From Begonia masoniana (lineage: Eukaryota > Streptophyta > Magnoliopsida > Cucurbitales > Begoniaceae), in contig CM039514.1 of NCBI GenBank assembly GCA_022432975.1, positions 12,632,810 through 12,696,809 of the forward strand: DNA of 64,000 nucleotides. Reading direction: 5' to 3'. The position numbers and the translations under genes were made by a program. The notes under the pieces are model-generated. The model ran no database searches. It was not told where the DNA came from and was given only the letters and a program-made list of their open reading frames with translations. Below are positions 46,771-60,300 of this stretch, piece after piece; position 1 is the first letter of the stretch; each line of letters opens with the position of its first letter.

Positions 46771-48951
46771 TGTAACGCCCCGAGTTATCTAAACCCGGTT
46801 TGCTACTCAACACACTGAACCGAACCATGACGACTTTATACTAAATTTAAAAATATTTCACTTGACAGTCAAAATTTGACATTTTCTAAAACTCGATGTA
46901 TTTTAAAACTTGCAGCGGAAATCAATCGAACATCAATGAAGTTAAATAATCTGTGAAAACATTTTAAAATAATTGTTGGGAGTGTTAAGAATAATGGGCC
47001 AAAATATAAAGCTTTAAAAATGTGGAATACCCATGAAATTGCAGAAGTCAAACACATCTGCCGACGACAAAGTCAACACAAGGAGCAGAAATAGAAAATA
47101 GGAGGCCTCTACCGATGACAAACGACAAAACTACGGTTATATCAACCGGTCACAAAACGACAAACACTACCTACATCTTCCGATGACGTCAGCCGGAAGA
47201 TATACAAACAGGACAACTCTCGGTAGACTGCATCTACCGATAGCTAGGCGACAAAACTTGCTACTTACATCTACCGATGACGTCAGCCGGGGGATTCCTT
47301 CCTCCAGCATCTGCCGATCGCTAGACGACAACTCGCAACTTATATCTACCGATGACGTCAGCCGGATGACTCCTTCATCCAACATCTGCCGATCACTAGA
47401 CGACAAAACTTACCACTTTCATCTACCGATGACGTCAGCCGGATGACTCCTTCATCCAACATCTGCCGATCGCTAGGTGACAAGACTTACCACTTTCATC
47501 TACCGATGACGTCAGCCGGATGACTCCTTCATCCAACATCTGCCGATAGACTTCAGAACAGCAATTCTGCTGTATTCCAAGAAAGCTCTAACTATCAAAG
47601 GATTTAAGCATTTTACTAAGACCAATCAGAGACAGATCAAATCATTGCATCACTCAAATCCAGTAGAAAACAGTATTTTCAAAACCCAACAGAACACTAA
47701 TATCAAAGATTCTCAGAATGTATTCAAAGTTTTGAAAACACTACTATCATAAAATTTTCAGAAAAAGAAACATCTATACTGAACTAGTTACTCCCAACTC
47801 GACACCTGCAGCCATGGATTAAACCGCCTCAATAGATGGCCAAACCAATGCCTGAAAATGCTCCTCCAACCAGCCTGGTCCTCTTATTGGTCGGTAAATA
47901 CACCTTCGGTAACTTCTTCACCTACATCACAAACTCATCTATTAGCCTAATGCTAAGCAAGTAGAGCAATGAATGAAATGAATTAATGAAACAAAAATAT
48001 CCCCAAACATGCATTCTCTACTTTCTCATCTCAGTTGTATTCAAATTTGTTCTCTGTGGATCCCTCTGTATGATGGGAAAGTGGATCAGTCATTCCCCAA
48101 AGCATACATCCTCTGATCTCAATTAAGGGGCGGATTAATTCCCTTAACAGTTAACTGGTCTGATCCCCCTGTAGGATTGGGAAGTGGATCACTTTTCCTA
48201 AAACCTCAATCCTCTGTTCTCAATTAAGGGGCGGATTAATCCCCCTTAACAGTTGTTCTGATCATCCTGCTCACATTTACCATGCGTTTCATGTAAATTC
48301 ATTTTCGTAATCTTTCAAAACATGATGCATGTCAACTGGTAATAAACATACAAACATACATAAATCCTACTGTTTGTGATGTAGGCCCGAAGGCACAAAC
48401 AAACTCTACTTACCTGGCTCCCTGGAAATCGCTAGGCTAAATGCTACTTCAGAAGCTCGCTCACCTAAAATCATAATAGTTCATATATCAAACTTTCACT
48501 AAACTTCACAGAATCAATACAGGAGTTTGAGGAACCAAATTTGAAACCCCACAACTCGGGTATTCTCAATAGTCGCTCAGCCCGAACCTACTCTAAATCA
48601 CAACATTCCTAGAAACTCCTCACATTGTACTCCCTCAGCTATCTCACTACTAAAATCGCAAGAAAACAAGGAGGGCTTACCTAGGTTGAAGGAGAATCGG
48701 GCAGGAGAATCGCCTAGAGATTTCTGCCGTTCGAGCTGAAGACCGAAAGAGAAAGAAAATGAGTAGTGGTGGCGGCTACTCTAAACTTTTTGCCTTAAAT
48801 ACCTTATCCACTTTCAAATTTGCCAATTACCCTTATGCCCTTACTTACTCATTCTTCAACCTAACCTACATTATACTAAAATTTCATTCATCGATTATAC
48901 TTAATAGATTTATCTGTTATTTTAAATTTTTAATTAAAGTCGGGTGTTACA
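46771..48951 (-). mobile_element. Solo gypsy LTR B inserted in LTR A, reverse orientation
   Basis: Read on the minus strand it begins TGTAACACCCGACTT and ends GGGGCGTTACA. Perfect duplication CAGCA (46766-46770 and 48952-48956). Length 2181. On the minus strand it keeps both predicted introns: donor CCTAG/GTAAGC near 48681, acceptor TTTTAG near 48471, mini-exon of about 51 nt, donor CCAG/GTAAGT at 48413, acceptor GATGTAG near 47922. Confidence 0.92.
47100..47560 (-). repeat. Minisatellite in solo LTR B
   Basis: About five units of roughly 76-80 bases, each with CTACCGATGACGTCAGCCGG and CATCTGCCGATCGCTAG on the plus strand. Each unit contains the palindrome TGACGTCA. Confidence 0.9.
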
Positions 48952-49304
48952 CAGCAGGTGTGTTTACTGAGTTTGCTGAGAACTAGACTGGTTGGAAGAG
49001 TGCATCTATGCAGCAATCTGGCAGCTGATGGGGCGGTTTAACTGATGTCAGTTGGTGAGAAGGTCTAATTGATAATGTTTCAATTTAAGTATGTTGGATT
49101 TTCATGACAGTAGTAGTTTTATTATTTCTGAACTCATCTTGAGATTTTCTTCCAGACAATTATACTCTGTTGGTGTTAATAGTGTTTTATTAAATGTTGG
49201 AGTAGTGTCCGAATTTAAGTGGTTTTGAATGAATTTTAGTAAATTGCTCAAGTTCTTCTGGTAGTCGGAGTTTTCTTTGTTAGAGTGAAATTGTTGTTGT
49301 CCTG

Positions 49305-49735
49305 TTGTCTATCGGATGATGTCTTCAGTAAAGCCATCGGATGATGTCTTCAGTATACTTATCGGATGATGTCTTCAGTAAAGCCATCGGATGATGTCTT
49401 CAGTATAGTCATCGAATGATGTCTTCAGTGGAAGCCATCGGAAGATATAAGTAGAAGTTTTGTCGTTTAGTGACCGATGGATGTCGAGTAATAAACTTAC
49501 CAGATGATGTAGTAGAAGTTTTGTCGTTTAGTGACCGGTGGATGTCGAGTAATAAACTTACCGGATGATGTAGTAGAGACCTTTGTCGTTTTATGACCGG
49601 TAGATGTAGTGTATTAAACTAATCGGAAGACTGTAGTAGAAGTCTTGTCGTTTAGTGACCGGTGGATGTCGTGTATTAGACTTACCGGAAGATGAAGTGG
49701 AAGTTTTGTCGTTTTGTCACCGGAAGGAGCCTTCT
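49305..49735 (+). repeat. Minisatellites in solo LTR A
   Basis: First about five short units with ATCGGATGATGTCTTCAGT, then about four longer units of about 60-65 bases with TTGTCGTTTAGTGACCGG followed by TGGATGTC and a TAATAAACTTACCGG segment. Confidence 0.9.
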
Positions 49736-50339
49736 ATTATCTGTTTCAGCCTCTTCTGTTGACTTTGTTCAGCGACAGATGCGTTTGACTTTTGCAACTT
49801 TTAAAGTATTCCGCGATTTAAACCTTTATTTCTTTTGACCGATTACTCCTTAACATCTCAACCGATTATTCAAGCATTGTTCGTTTAACTCTATTTTCCT
49901 CAAATGATTTCCGCTGCAATTCTTTAAATGTTTTGAGGTTTTAGAAAATGTCAAATTTTGACTTTCGAGCAAAGTTTTAAATTTGGTCCGAAATTTTCTT
50001 AGTTATGTTCAGGTATATGAGTAACAAACCGAGTTCAAAAAACTCGAGGCGTTATAGGTTTTGACTGATCAAAACCAAAAACCGAACCTAATTAAGCGGT
50101 TCCTACAAAATGAAACCGAAGATCGGTTTTTAAATGGTCAAAACCGATCCGAACCGAACCTATTTCACCGGTTCCGGTTCAGTTCATCGGTTTTGGTTCA
50201 GTTTGCACACCCCTACTAGGCCATATGGTTTCTATCATTTAAGTTAGGAAGGGTATCCAATTTTAATTTTCCGGTAAAAATGCTATTAATCCTCATAATT
50301 TAATGCTCATATTTTTTTAATAAAATTAGTTGAATTTGT

Positions 50340-50820
50340 AGTTTTATTTAGGATGGAATCGGTTTGGTTCGGTTTTGGAAGGAATTAGAACATAACTGAG
50401 TCGGTTTGGTTTTGGATAAAGGAAACTGAAACCGAGCCGAGGAGAACCTTGGTTTTAAGTTCGGTTTTCGATTGGTTTTTGGCTCTCCTTTGTTCGGTTT
50501 CGGTTTAAATCTATAATTTGTAACTTTAAATATAAAAATTTTAAAAATGATATAAAGATTGTAAATTGGGTCGGTTCAGTTTTGATTGGTTTTTAAAAAT
50601 AGAAACTGAAAACCGAATCGAAAATTCACTGTTCAGTTAGGTTTGGTTTTTTGTTTTTACCGAACCGATTTCCAGCTCTAGTTTTATCTAGAGATGACAA
50701 ACGAGTCGGCCAAGTTAGAAGTAGTCTATCTTACCGAGCCTGGCAGACTCACGAGCTCAGCTCCTGGACTTAGCTCGGCCCGTCTCATGGACCGACCATT
50801 AAACAAGTCTAGTTTTGTCT
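50340..50820. repeat. Second AACCG-rich repeat and GC-rich neighbour
   Basis: 50340-50680 is filled with CGGTTTGGTT and AACCGA words. 50690-50820 resembles 15310 onward (GAGATG-ACAAACGAG ... CTCGGCCCG). No coding content. Confidence 0.45.
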
Positions 50821-51363
50821 TAAAAATGTGATAATTTTGATAAATGTCTAAATTTACTTTAAATTAAAATTATTTGATTTGCTATATAAAAGGTAAAAAT
50901 CTCATAAAAGATTTCAAATTAACACTTTGTACGATGAACAAAATAGATATTTGCATTACAAAAATCGCCAAAAATGACACGCAAAGTGGTACACAGTAGG
51001 AAAGCGATGAAGAAAGGATGTAGGAAAATGATTGATTTGGACCCATTACGAAGTAGGCTCTTGTTTGGAGTTGAAAAAAATCAGGTAATGATTTGTTTAA
51101 ACCACTAGGAAGAGAGGAGAAGACCAAACATTTAAACTACTCAAGAGATTCCCCAAAAAACTAGCCTTGTTCTACCTTGAATTTCCATTTAGTTCCAATA
51201 CGACATGAAAACACGATGCAAACTCAACTATGTTTGAACCATAACTATGATTCTGTACAAGGGTATCCATTGAGATCCAAGTCCAACCACATTGGTTGAT
51301 TTTATTTGAAGCACGCACCAAAAGAAGAAAAGACTAGCTGGCTCTGGCTGGTTGGCAGCAATT
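50821..51363. other. Spacer and 3' flank of sulfite oxidase
   Basis: AT-rich, no gene supported. The bases just below 51364 should be the 3' UTR of the minus-strand sulfite oxidase gene. Confidence 0.5.
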
Positions 51364-54300
51364 TTACATTTTTGAACGTCTAACTTGAACCTTAACTCTA
51401 TGCCATGAGGTATTCAGTATGCCTCTTAAGTTCCAAACGTCTTCCACTGTCTCAGGTTGAACATTTGCAGCCGAATCCACCTGCACAGCGCGAAATGGAC
51501 AATCAGCTCATCCTTATCTTCAACTCCCACCAATCCCTTCTCATATATGTCATATAATGATTACTTAGAACTACAATCAGTTTCATGCATTAGGATGTAA
51601 ATAGATGTAATAGTCGTGAGGCGACGTACTGCTTTGGTGACAATCTCGGTATTATGAAGGATATCTACAGTGATTTTGAAAAAGACCCATGCCCATTTGT
51701 CAATTTTTGCCTCATCTGCTATATATTGGTTGTCAATGTTTTGGTATCTAGTAGCTTCAAGCCAAGTTTTGCCGCCGTCTATTGACACATCCACTCTCTC
51801 GATGCCACGACCACCTCCTGACACTGCATATCTGCCAACTGTTACCTGCAAGACTATCATAGGTGTTAGGCCAACCACTGCAGAGTCTCCCTCTCCTGTC
51901 TTAGAGAGTGCTTAAAACTAGCTTTAGCGTGGAGAAAGAGAACCATATGAAGAAGATGGACATGACCGAGGAAGTCCAGCAAAATATGAATTGGATAGAA
52001 AATAAACGGGAATGGAATGGCTGTTACATTAGCATCTTTTGTATATTTGACAGTGAAAAACAAAAAAGGAAGGCTAATGAGAGTGGGAAGGATACACATA
52101 TTTGGGAAATGAACCAACCTTTCCAGGCTCTATTAGGTTTACCTCCTCCAAAGTACATATGACACACTGCAAATAAGCAAATTAAACAGCATTTATTAGA
52201 TCATTATTTCAAAATTACATATCAACAAATTAAGCAGCATTAATCAGACTAGTGTTTCACAACTACATTTAGGTTTTTCTACTCATAGTTTCGTTGAAAT
52301 ATCAAATATGGTTGAAATGCCAATCTTAAATCAACGATAGGCCAACTTCTGTAGTAGAGGACACTTCGGGGACTAAGTTAAAACCAAGTTTTGAGTGATC
52401 ACTTGGTCTGTTACTTGTAATATTGGGTAACATTTTTAAAGAAAACAAAAGGTACAATATTAAATCAATGTGCTATTGTCACATCATTAGAAACTCAAAA
52501 CTTGCCAAGAACAAGGTACAAATAGGTTGAATTAAAGACACAAGATTGATGCTTAATAAAATTTGTCGCAGCCATGAGTAAGAACCTGAACAGGGAAATC
52601 CATTTGAGGCCTCCTGCTTGACCAATCAATGTTGTCCCAGTTCACAGAAGGTGGAAACATTTTGTAATCTTTCTGCATAAAGAAACCCTGCAAGACAACA
52701 CGATGCACAATGAATTTTCTACAAGAAATTTTATCAAAAAGTGAAGTACAAATAGTTGTCACAATTTCTACTAACCTGGCATGGCTCCGCAATAATTTTT
52801 ATGGAATCATGCCATTTGACTGAACGGGCACCAATCACACCGGGTACAATTACACGTGATGGATATCCATGATCCCTATTAAGGGGCTTTTTTTAAAGAA
52901 AATTTATATTAGAATACGAAGGTGGCTCAGCATATTTGTTGGATATAACAAGCTTTACAAAACAGTTAATAATAAAACAACAAAGTGAGTTGTTTAGTAA
53001 CAGCGTGCAGATTCAACATAAACCGCAAGTAAAGGATTATATCATGAAAAAGAGAATAATCACTCGGTTAAATTTCTCTGAGGTACAGTATGATATTTCT
53101 GTAATTTTTTAAAGAATTATGGCAAGCTGTTAATCAGCTGTGAACAAAACTAGCAATTATTTTATAAATTACCTTGTTAAAATTGATTTACCAACTTTAA
53201 TTGTTTAACGAATTATGATATTCGATTATTAAATTACGCAAAAGTACATTAAAATTGAAAGAAATAAATAAAAGAAATGTAATTTAAAAATTTAAAAGAT
53301 TAAAATGAAAATTAAATTTATAATCGCATTCCAAATTATTAGAAAAATAAATTCTAAAAGCTACATTTTTCATCTTATAAAAATTGTTATAATTTAAAAA
53401 AAAAATCCTTATCAAAATACTTAATAACAGTTAAAATTATGAAATAAACACTTTTAATCTTCCAAAATCAATTTCTAATGGAGCCTTAGTAGACATAGTA
53501 CCAACAATTGGAAGAAGCTTAGTTTTGAGTGCAGCAATAACAGGTCTCTTGAAAATATGACACGAGACTCAAACTGTAGCACCCGGTCCTATCGAACCAG
53601 CTCTTTTATTATTAATAAAATACACTTTATTAGTCAATAAATTAAGTAGCGTTATTAAATAACTTGGCAAAGGGCATTAGAGTAAATTGCAATTTTCAAA
53701 GAGTGGATAACGTATTTAAGGGAAGAGGGTTGAGTTTAATGCACTGTAGCCGCCACCATTTCATACCATTTCCTCTTCGGGTTTCAGCTCAGGCAGACGA
53801 GCTCTCTAGGCGATCTTCCTCGCGAGATTCACCTTCGACCTAGGTAAGTTTTCCATTCATTTTCTCGATATTATAGTGAGTAGATAGCGGGAGTGCAATG
53901 CGTGTGTAACTTGGTGAATGCTGTGAGTGAGCTGAGTTCGAGTTTAGTGCTGAACCAAGAATGTGCGATGGCCCGAAGTTCTAAGCTAGCTTCTTAGATT
54001 CGTGAATGGTGTGGGATGAGATTTAGTGAAGTTCTGATTAGTGTTCTGTTTATGACACTAGGTGAACAGGGCTTTCAAGTAGTTGAAACCGAGCGATTTC
54101 CAGGAGACCAGGTAAGTAGAGTTTGTTTGTGCCTTCGGGCCTACATCACAAAACAGTAGGATTAATGTATGTTCGTGTGCTTATTTCCAGTTGTCATGCA
54201 TCATATTTTGAAATGTACGAAATGAATTTACATGATTTTGAATCGGCAAGGAATGAACAGATTGAAATAGTACGTGAAGCAGATTTGCTGTTAAGGGAAT

Positions 54301-57300
54301 TAATCCAACCCTTAATGAGCCAGTGGATTGAGGTTTTGGGAAAAGTGATCCGCTTCCCAATCCGACAGGGGGATCTGAACAGTTATGAGTATCAGATTTG
54401 CTGTTAGGGGAATTAATCCAACCCTTAACGAGCCAGTGGATATTTATACTTTGGGAGAAATGATCCAACTCCCAATTTCACAGGGGGATCTGTACAGAAA
54501 CGATGAATATGCAACTGAGATGAGAAAAGTAGAAACTGCATGTTTAGGAATTTATGATTCAGTATTTCATTTCACTATTGCTTTACTTGCTTAGCATTAG
54601 GCTAATAGATGAGTTTTGTGATGTAGGTGAAGAAGCTTTAGCAGGTGTGTTTACTGAGTTCACAGAAGGCTAGTTGGGTTGGAGGAGTGCATCCACACAA
54701 TGTTCTGGCAGCTGATGGGGCAGTTTAATTGATGTCTGTTGGAGTGAAGGTTTTATTATCAATGCTTTATTTTAGATGGATCGAGTTTTCATAACAGTAG
54801 TGATTTCAGTGTTTTGAACAAATTGAGTTTTATTATTTGATAATGGCATTCCGCTGAGGTTTGAAGATTTGCACTTGTTGGATTTTAAGCAATACATGGG
54901 TTTGAATCCTTTTCTGAGTGATTTCAGTAAGGCAAATAGATTCTTTTTCATAAATGGAGTTATATTGTATAATTAGGAGTAGCCAGAATGTCGCCCTGAA
55001 TCTATCGGAAGATGGGATGTGTTTTGTTATCTGTCGGTAGATGCATTCTATCGGCAGAAGTTGAGTAGTTTGAACCTACCGGAAGGAGATGTCTATCGGT
55101 AGGTGTATCCAAATTTCTATCGGATGATGTCTTCAGTAAAGGCATCGGAAGATGTAGCCTTATTTCTATCGATAGATATAGACCCATTTCTATCGGCAGA
55201 TGAAGTCATGTTGACTTCATCGGCAGTTGAAGTTGTATGTGCAGTCGTGTTGGCTTCATCGGCAGATGAAGTCATGTTGACTTCATCGGCAGATGAAGTT
55301 GTGCTGACGTCATCGGCAGATGAAATCGTGTTGACGTCATCGGCAGATGAAGTTGTGCTGACGTCATCGGCAGATGAAATTGTGTTGACGTCATCGGCAG
55401 ATGAAGTTGTGTTGACGTCATCGGTAGGTGCAGCCCGCCGAGAAATGTCTTTCAGTTCCAAGTCTTCAGGTCCACGTCATCGGCAGGAGTCTTATATTTG
55501 CTGTGTCAGCTTCTTCCGTTGATTTTTTTTCCACCGGCAGATGTGGTTGTCTTTAGAGTTTTTAATAGTGTTTTGTGATTTAAACCTTTATTTCTTTTGG
55601 TCGATTTATCTCGAACATTTTATCCGATTATCCAAACACTTTATGGTTTTGTTTAACTCTAAGTTACTTAAATTAATTCCACTGCAAAATTTTAAATTAT
55701 GAATGAAGTTTTTAGTTCGTGTACGGGTTTTGTGTGACGAACCGGGTTCAGAGAATTCGGGGCGTTACAGTATGGTATCAGAGACATTCGGTTAAACTGT
55801 TCAAAAGATTACTCATCAGTGCCAATCGTTGCATGGAAGCACTCCAACAACTGTAAGTATTTGAGTTAGCTTTAGTTATAAAATGTTTATGAGGGCAGTT
55901 AACCCTGTGCAGGGAATTTAGTATAATGGCTAGACGACCAGGAAGACCAAGGATACCTAGAGAAATACCAAGCCCAAGGCGTGAAGAGGACTCTAGTGTA
56001 ATTAGGCAGCTGACCGAATTGATGCGTCAGCAGACAGATATAGTGCGTCAACAGTCTGATCAATTAGGAGTGCTGTTGAGTCGGGAAGCACAAGGAAGTG
56101 CCAACTCGGGTTCTAGCAATGAGCATTCTGGAGATAGATTCCGGAGACTAAGACCACCCACGTTTGATGGACAGTCATCCGATCCAATTATTGCTGAAGG
56201 ATGGCTTAGAAAGATTGAAAGTATGTTTAGGTGCGCCAGCATAGGAGAAGGAGACAAGGTCACGTTGGCTACATTTCATTTGGCTGGCGAAGCTCAACTC
56301 TGGTGGGAAACAGTTGAAACCACCACCGACATTCTGACTATGACTTGGTCACAGTTTAAGGACATCTTCTATGAGAAATATTTTAACAGCATGGTCCAGA
56401 CCGCAAAGAAGTTGGAATTTCTGAATTTGAAGCAGACAGGGTCGGTGGCAGAGTACGGTAGGCAATTTGAGTCCTTGTCCAGGTTTGCTGGACACTTTGC
56501 TCATAAGGACGAGGATAAGGTGTTCAAATTTGTGCATGGACTGAAGCCGGAGATCTATCGAGGAGTCAAATTCTGTGGCATTAAAGGTTTAACGTTCAGC
56601 GAAGTTGTGTCCACTGCTCTGGAAGTAGAAGAGGCTGAAAGGAAGTGTGCTGGAGCAAAGGAGGTCCCACAAAGGTTTGTCCAGCAACACCATCAGAGAG
56701 GAACGAAGAGGCCAAGTGAAGGCCAGAGTAGCCAAGGAGCTGGAGGGAAGGTACAGAATGTCAGGAAATTTCCCCCGTGTCCTAAGTGCTTGAAGAACCA
56801 CCCCGGGGAGTGCAGGATGGGATTTGGGAAGTGCTTCAACTGTGAGGAGGTTGGCCACACGTACAAAGAATGCCCGAAGCCTAGGATCACCAGATGCTAC
56901 AATTGTAACAAAGTCGGCCATATTAGCAGAGACTGTCCAGTTCCTAAGAGTGGTCCTGCTATGATTAAACCAAGAATATTCTCCATGACGGAGGCAAGTG
57001 AAGAACAGCCTGCTGTAGTGTCAGGTACTATATTGGTCAACTCTGTGCCTGCTTTTACTTTGATAGATTCTGGTGCAACGCATTCATTTATAGTATCTAC
57101 GTTTGCTGATAAGTTAGATGTACAGTTTACCCCTTCTATGCATGTGTTTAATGTTACATTACCTTCTGGTGAGTGCATGCACTCCAATCGAGTGATGCCT
57201 GATAGTGAGGTATTAGCGGGGAACATGAATTTGCCTGCTGACCTCATTATTATGGATATATTGGGATTTGATGTAATCTTAGGAATAGATTGGCTGTTTA

Positions 57301-60300
57301 AGCATTATGCCACGATCGATTGTAGGACTGGAATAGTTAGTTTCCAACCCTCTGGTAACCCGAAACATACCTTCCAAGCTTCAAAGAAGAGCAAGGAAAT
57401 GACTGTGATGACTTCGATTAACACTAGACCTTCCCTATGTAGAGAGTATTGGTGCTTCCTAGCTAGCGTTGTAGACACGCAACTTGTAGGAAAGGCAAAC
57501 CCTCAAAATGTTTTAGTTGTCCAAGACTTTCCTGATGTATTTTAGACGACCTTCCTGGTTTACCACCAGATAGAGAAATCGAATTTGTTGTAGATGTCTA
57601 CCCCGGAGCCGAGCCTGTGTCTAAAAACCCGTATAGACTAGCACCATCAGAACTTAAAGAGTTAAAGAAACAGTTGGAGGATTTGTTAGAAAAAGGGTTC
57701 ATACGCCCTAGTTTTTCACCATGGGGTGCACCTGTCCTTTTTGTTAAAAAGAAAGACGGATCAATGCGTATGTGCATAGACTATAGAGAGTTGAATAAGC
57801 TAACTGTCAAGAACAAGTATCCACTGCCGAGGATTGATGACTTATTTGACCAACTTAAGGGTGCGAGAGTTTTCTCTAAGATTGACCTTAGGTCCGGTTA
57901 CTATCAGTTGAAGGTTAAATCTGAGGATATCCCAAAGACTGCCTTTCGCACAAGGTATGGACATTATGAGTTTTTGGTTATGTCTTTTGGTTTGACTAAT
58001 GCACCAGCAGCCTTCATGGATCTTATGAATAGGGTGTTTCACGAGTATTTGGACAAGTTTGTCATTGTATTCATTGATGACATACTAATCTATTCTAGAA
58101 CTAAGGAAGAGCATGCAAAACATTTGAGTTTAGTGTTGGATGTACTGAGAAGACACCAGCTTTATGCTAAGTTTTCAAAGTGTGAATTTTGGTTGGATAG
58201 AGTTCACTTTCTTGGTCATGTGATCTCTGGTGATGGAATATCTGTGGACCCAACCAAGGTTCAAGCAGTTAAGGAATGGCCCCAACCGAAGAGTGCTACA
58301 GATATTAGAAGTTTTCTTTGACTAGCAGGGTATTACAGAAAGTTCATTGAAGGATTTTCAAAGATTGCCACACCCCTTACTAGGTTAACAAGGAAAAACG
58401 TGAAATATACATGGACTGACGAATGTGAGCATAGTTTCCAAACCTTGAAACAGGAGCTGACCAATGCTCCAATTTTGACCCTCCCTGTTGAAGGTGGTAA
58501 ATTTAGTATTTATTGTGACGCTTCTAAGATCGGTCTTGGCTGTGTGTTGATGCAAGATGATAAGGTTATAGCCTATGCTTCTAGACAGTTAAAAACTCAT
58601 GAGAAGAACTACCCTACACACGACTTGGAATTAGCTGCCGTTGTATTTGCACTTAAAATTTGGAGGCATTACCTATATGGACAAACTTGTGAGGTATTTT
58701 CGGATCATAAAAGTCTGAAGTATATTTTCACGCAAAAAGAACTGAATATGAGGCAGCGTAGATGGTTAGAGTTTGTCAAAGATTATGATTTTGAGATTAA
58801 GTACCACCCTGGTAAGGCAAATGTTGTGGCAGATGCCTTGAGTAGAGTCACAACCTCAACCCCAACTATGATTTCCAATATGCCATTAACCTTAGAGTCA
58901 GAATTCCAAAAGTTTAATCTAGAAGCAGTGACCAGTGTATCAGCTATACTTTCTGCCATAACCTTAAAGTCTACCATTCTTGAGAAAATAAAGGAAGCTC
59001 AGACAAATGATGATGAATGTATCGGGTACAAGTCAAGCATGGATTCTACGGACAAGTCAGAATTTAGTCATTCTACCGATGGAATCCTTAAGTTTAGAAA
59101 TAGGTGGTTTGTTCCTGCCAATAATGAGCTTCGTGAGGAAATTCTTTCTGAAGCTCACTCTTCCGGATTCTCTGTCCACCTTGGGAGTACAAAGATGTAT
59201 AGAGATCTCAGGCAGTATTACTGGTGGCCAGGTATGAAAAGAAGTGTGGCGAAGTATGTAGAGTCATGTCTGACCTGCCAGCAAGTCAAAGCTGAACACC
59301 AGAGACCCTCAGGGACATTGCAACCCTTACCAGTTCCCGAATGGAAATGGGAACAAATAACGATGGACTTTGTTGTTGGATTACCTAGGACAGCTAAGGG
59401 ACATGATGCAATTTGGGTGATAGTTGACCGTCTAACCAAGTCAGCTCATTTTCTGCCTATAAAGACAACCTACTCGATGGATCAGCTAGCTGAATTGTAC
59501 ATGCAAGAGATCGTCAGACTGCACGGAGTTCCAAGTTCTATAGTTTCAGATCGAGACTCTAGATTTACATCTAAGTTTTGGAGGAGTTTGCATAAGGCTA
59601 TGGGAACACAACTTAATTTTAGCACAGCTTTCCACCCTCAAACTGATCGACAATCTGAAAGAACCATTCAAACACTGGAGGATATGCTTCGTGCATGCAC
59701 ATTGGATTTTCAAGGTTCTTGGAACCAGTACCTGTCCTTAGTAGAATTCTCTTACAACAACAGTTTTCAAGCAACCATAAGTATGGCACCATACGAGGCA
59801 TTATATGGACGGAAGTGCAGATCACCATTGTATTGGGACGAAGTTGGGGAGGCACAATTGATTGGTCCTGAAATTGTGCAACAGACAGTAGAGAAGATTG
59901 CTCTTATTCGTCAAAGAATCCTGACAGCTCAAAGCCGACAGAAAAGCTATGCAGACAAAAGACGAAAGGAACTGGAATTTGAGGTAGGTGATGAAGTTTT
60001 TCTTAAGGTGTCACTTTTCAAGGGAGTTGTGAGATTTGGAAAGAGAGGAAAGTTGAACCCCAGGTTTATTGGACCGTTCACTATTCTGAAGAGAGTTGGG
60101 AGAGCAGCCTATCAGTTGCAACTACCGGCATCTATGGATGGAATACACAGTGTGTTCCATGTGTCTATGTTGAAGAAATGCATTAGGAGTCCATATCAAG
60201 TCATGGAACAGCAAGACCTTGAGATTCATCCTACCCTTGCCTATGAAGAGAGACCAGTAAAGATATTAGACCATGCAGTGAAGATATTGCGCAACAAAGA

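Larger units (their letters stand above)
45701..50056 (+). mobile_element. Solo gypsy LTR A, interrupted by LTR B
   Basis: Starts TGTAACACCC and ends GCGTTATA (terminal CA changed). Flanked by the duplication GGTTT (45696-45700 and 50057-50061). Net length is about 2170. It has no internal coding region, so it is a solo LTR left by LTR-LTR recombination. It is related to the LTRs of G3. TATA-like TATTTAAA is at 45844. Confidence 0.88.
45659..50215. mobile_element. AACCG-rich MITE split by nested solo LTRs
   Basis: The left end near TCAATGTGTAAAACCGG and the right end TTTGCACACCCCTA (50202-50215) are diverged inverted repeats. Removing 45701-50056 and one duplication leaves about 196 bases, similar to the copy at 15045. 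The terminus TAGGGGTGTGCAAAC fits non-autonomous hAT elements. The 8-bp target duplication was not confirmed. Confidence 0.6.
53575..55769 (+). repeat. G3 5' LTR, 2195 bp
   Basis: Contains TATA-like TATTTAAG at 53713, the two-intron leader, and the TGACGTCA minisatellite. Ends GGGGCGTTACA. Confidence 0.95.

Noticed and set aside
54123..54594. ORFs in the G3 LTR repeated at 61036-61462
   Set aside because: They lie in the predicted leader intron and adjacent LTR DNA and are duplicated only because the LTR is.
55103..55522. Repetitive ORFs on both strands in the G3 LTR, repeated at 61970-62412
   Set aside because: The period of 27 bases is a multiple of three, which keeps frames open by chance. 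They lie in an LTR with no coding function.
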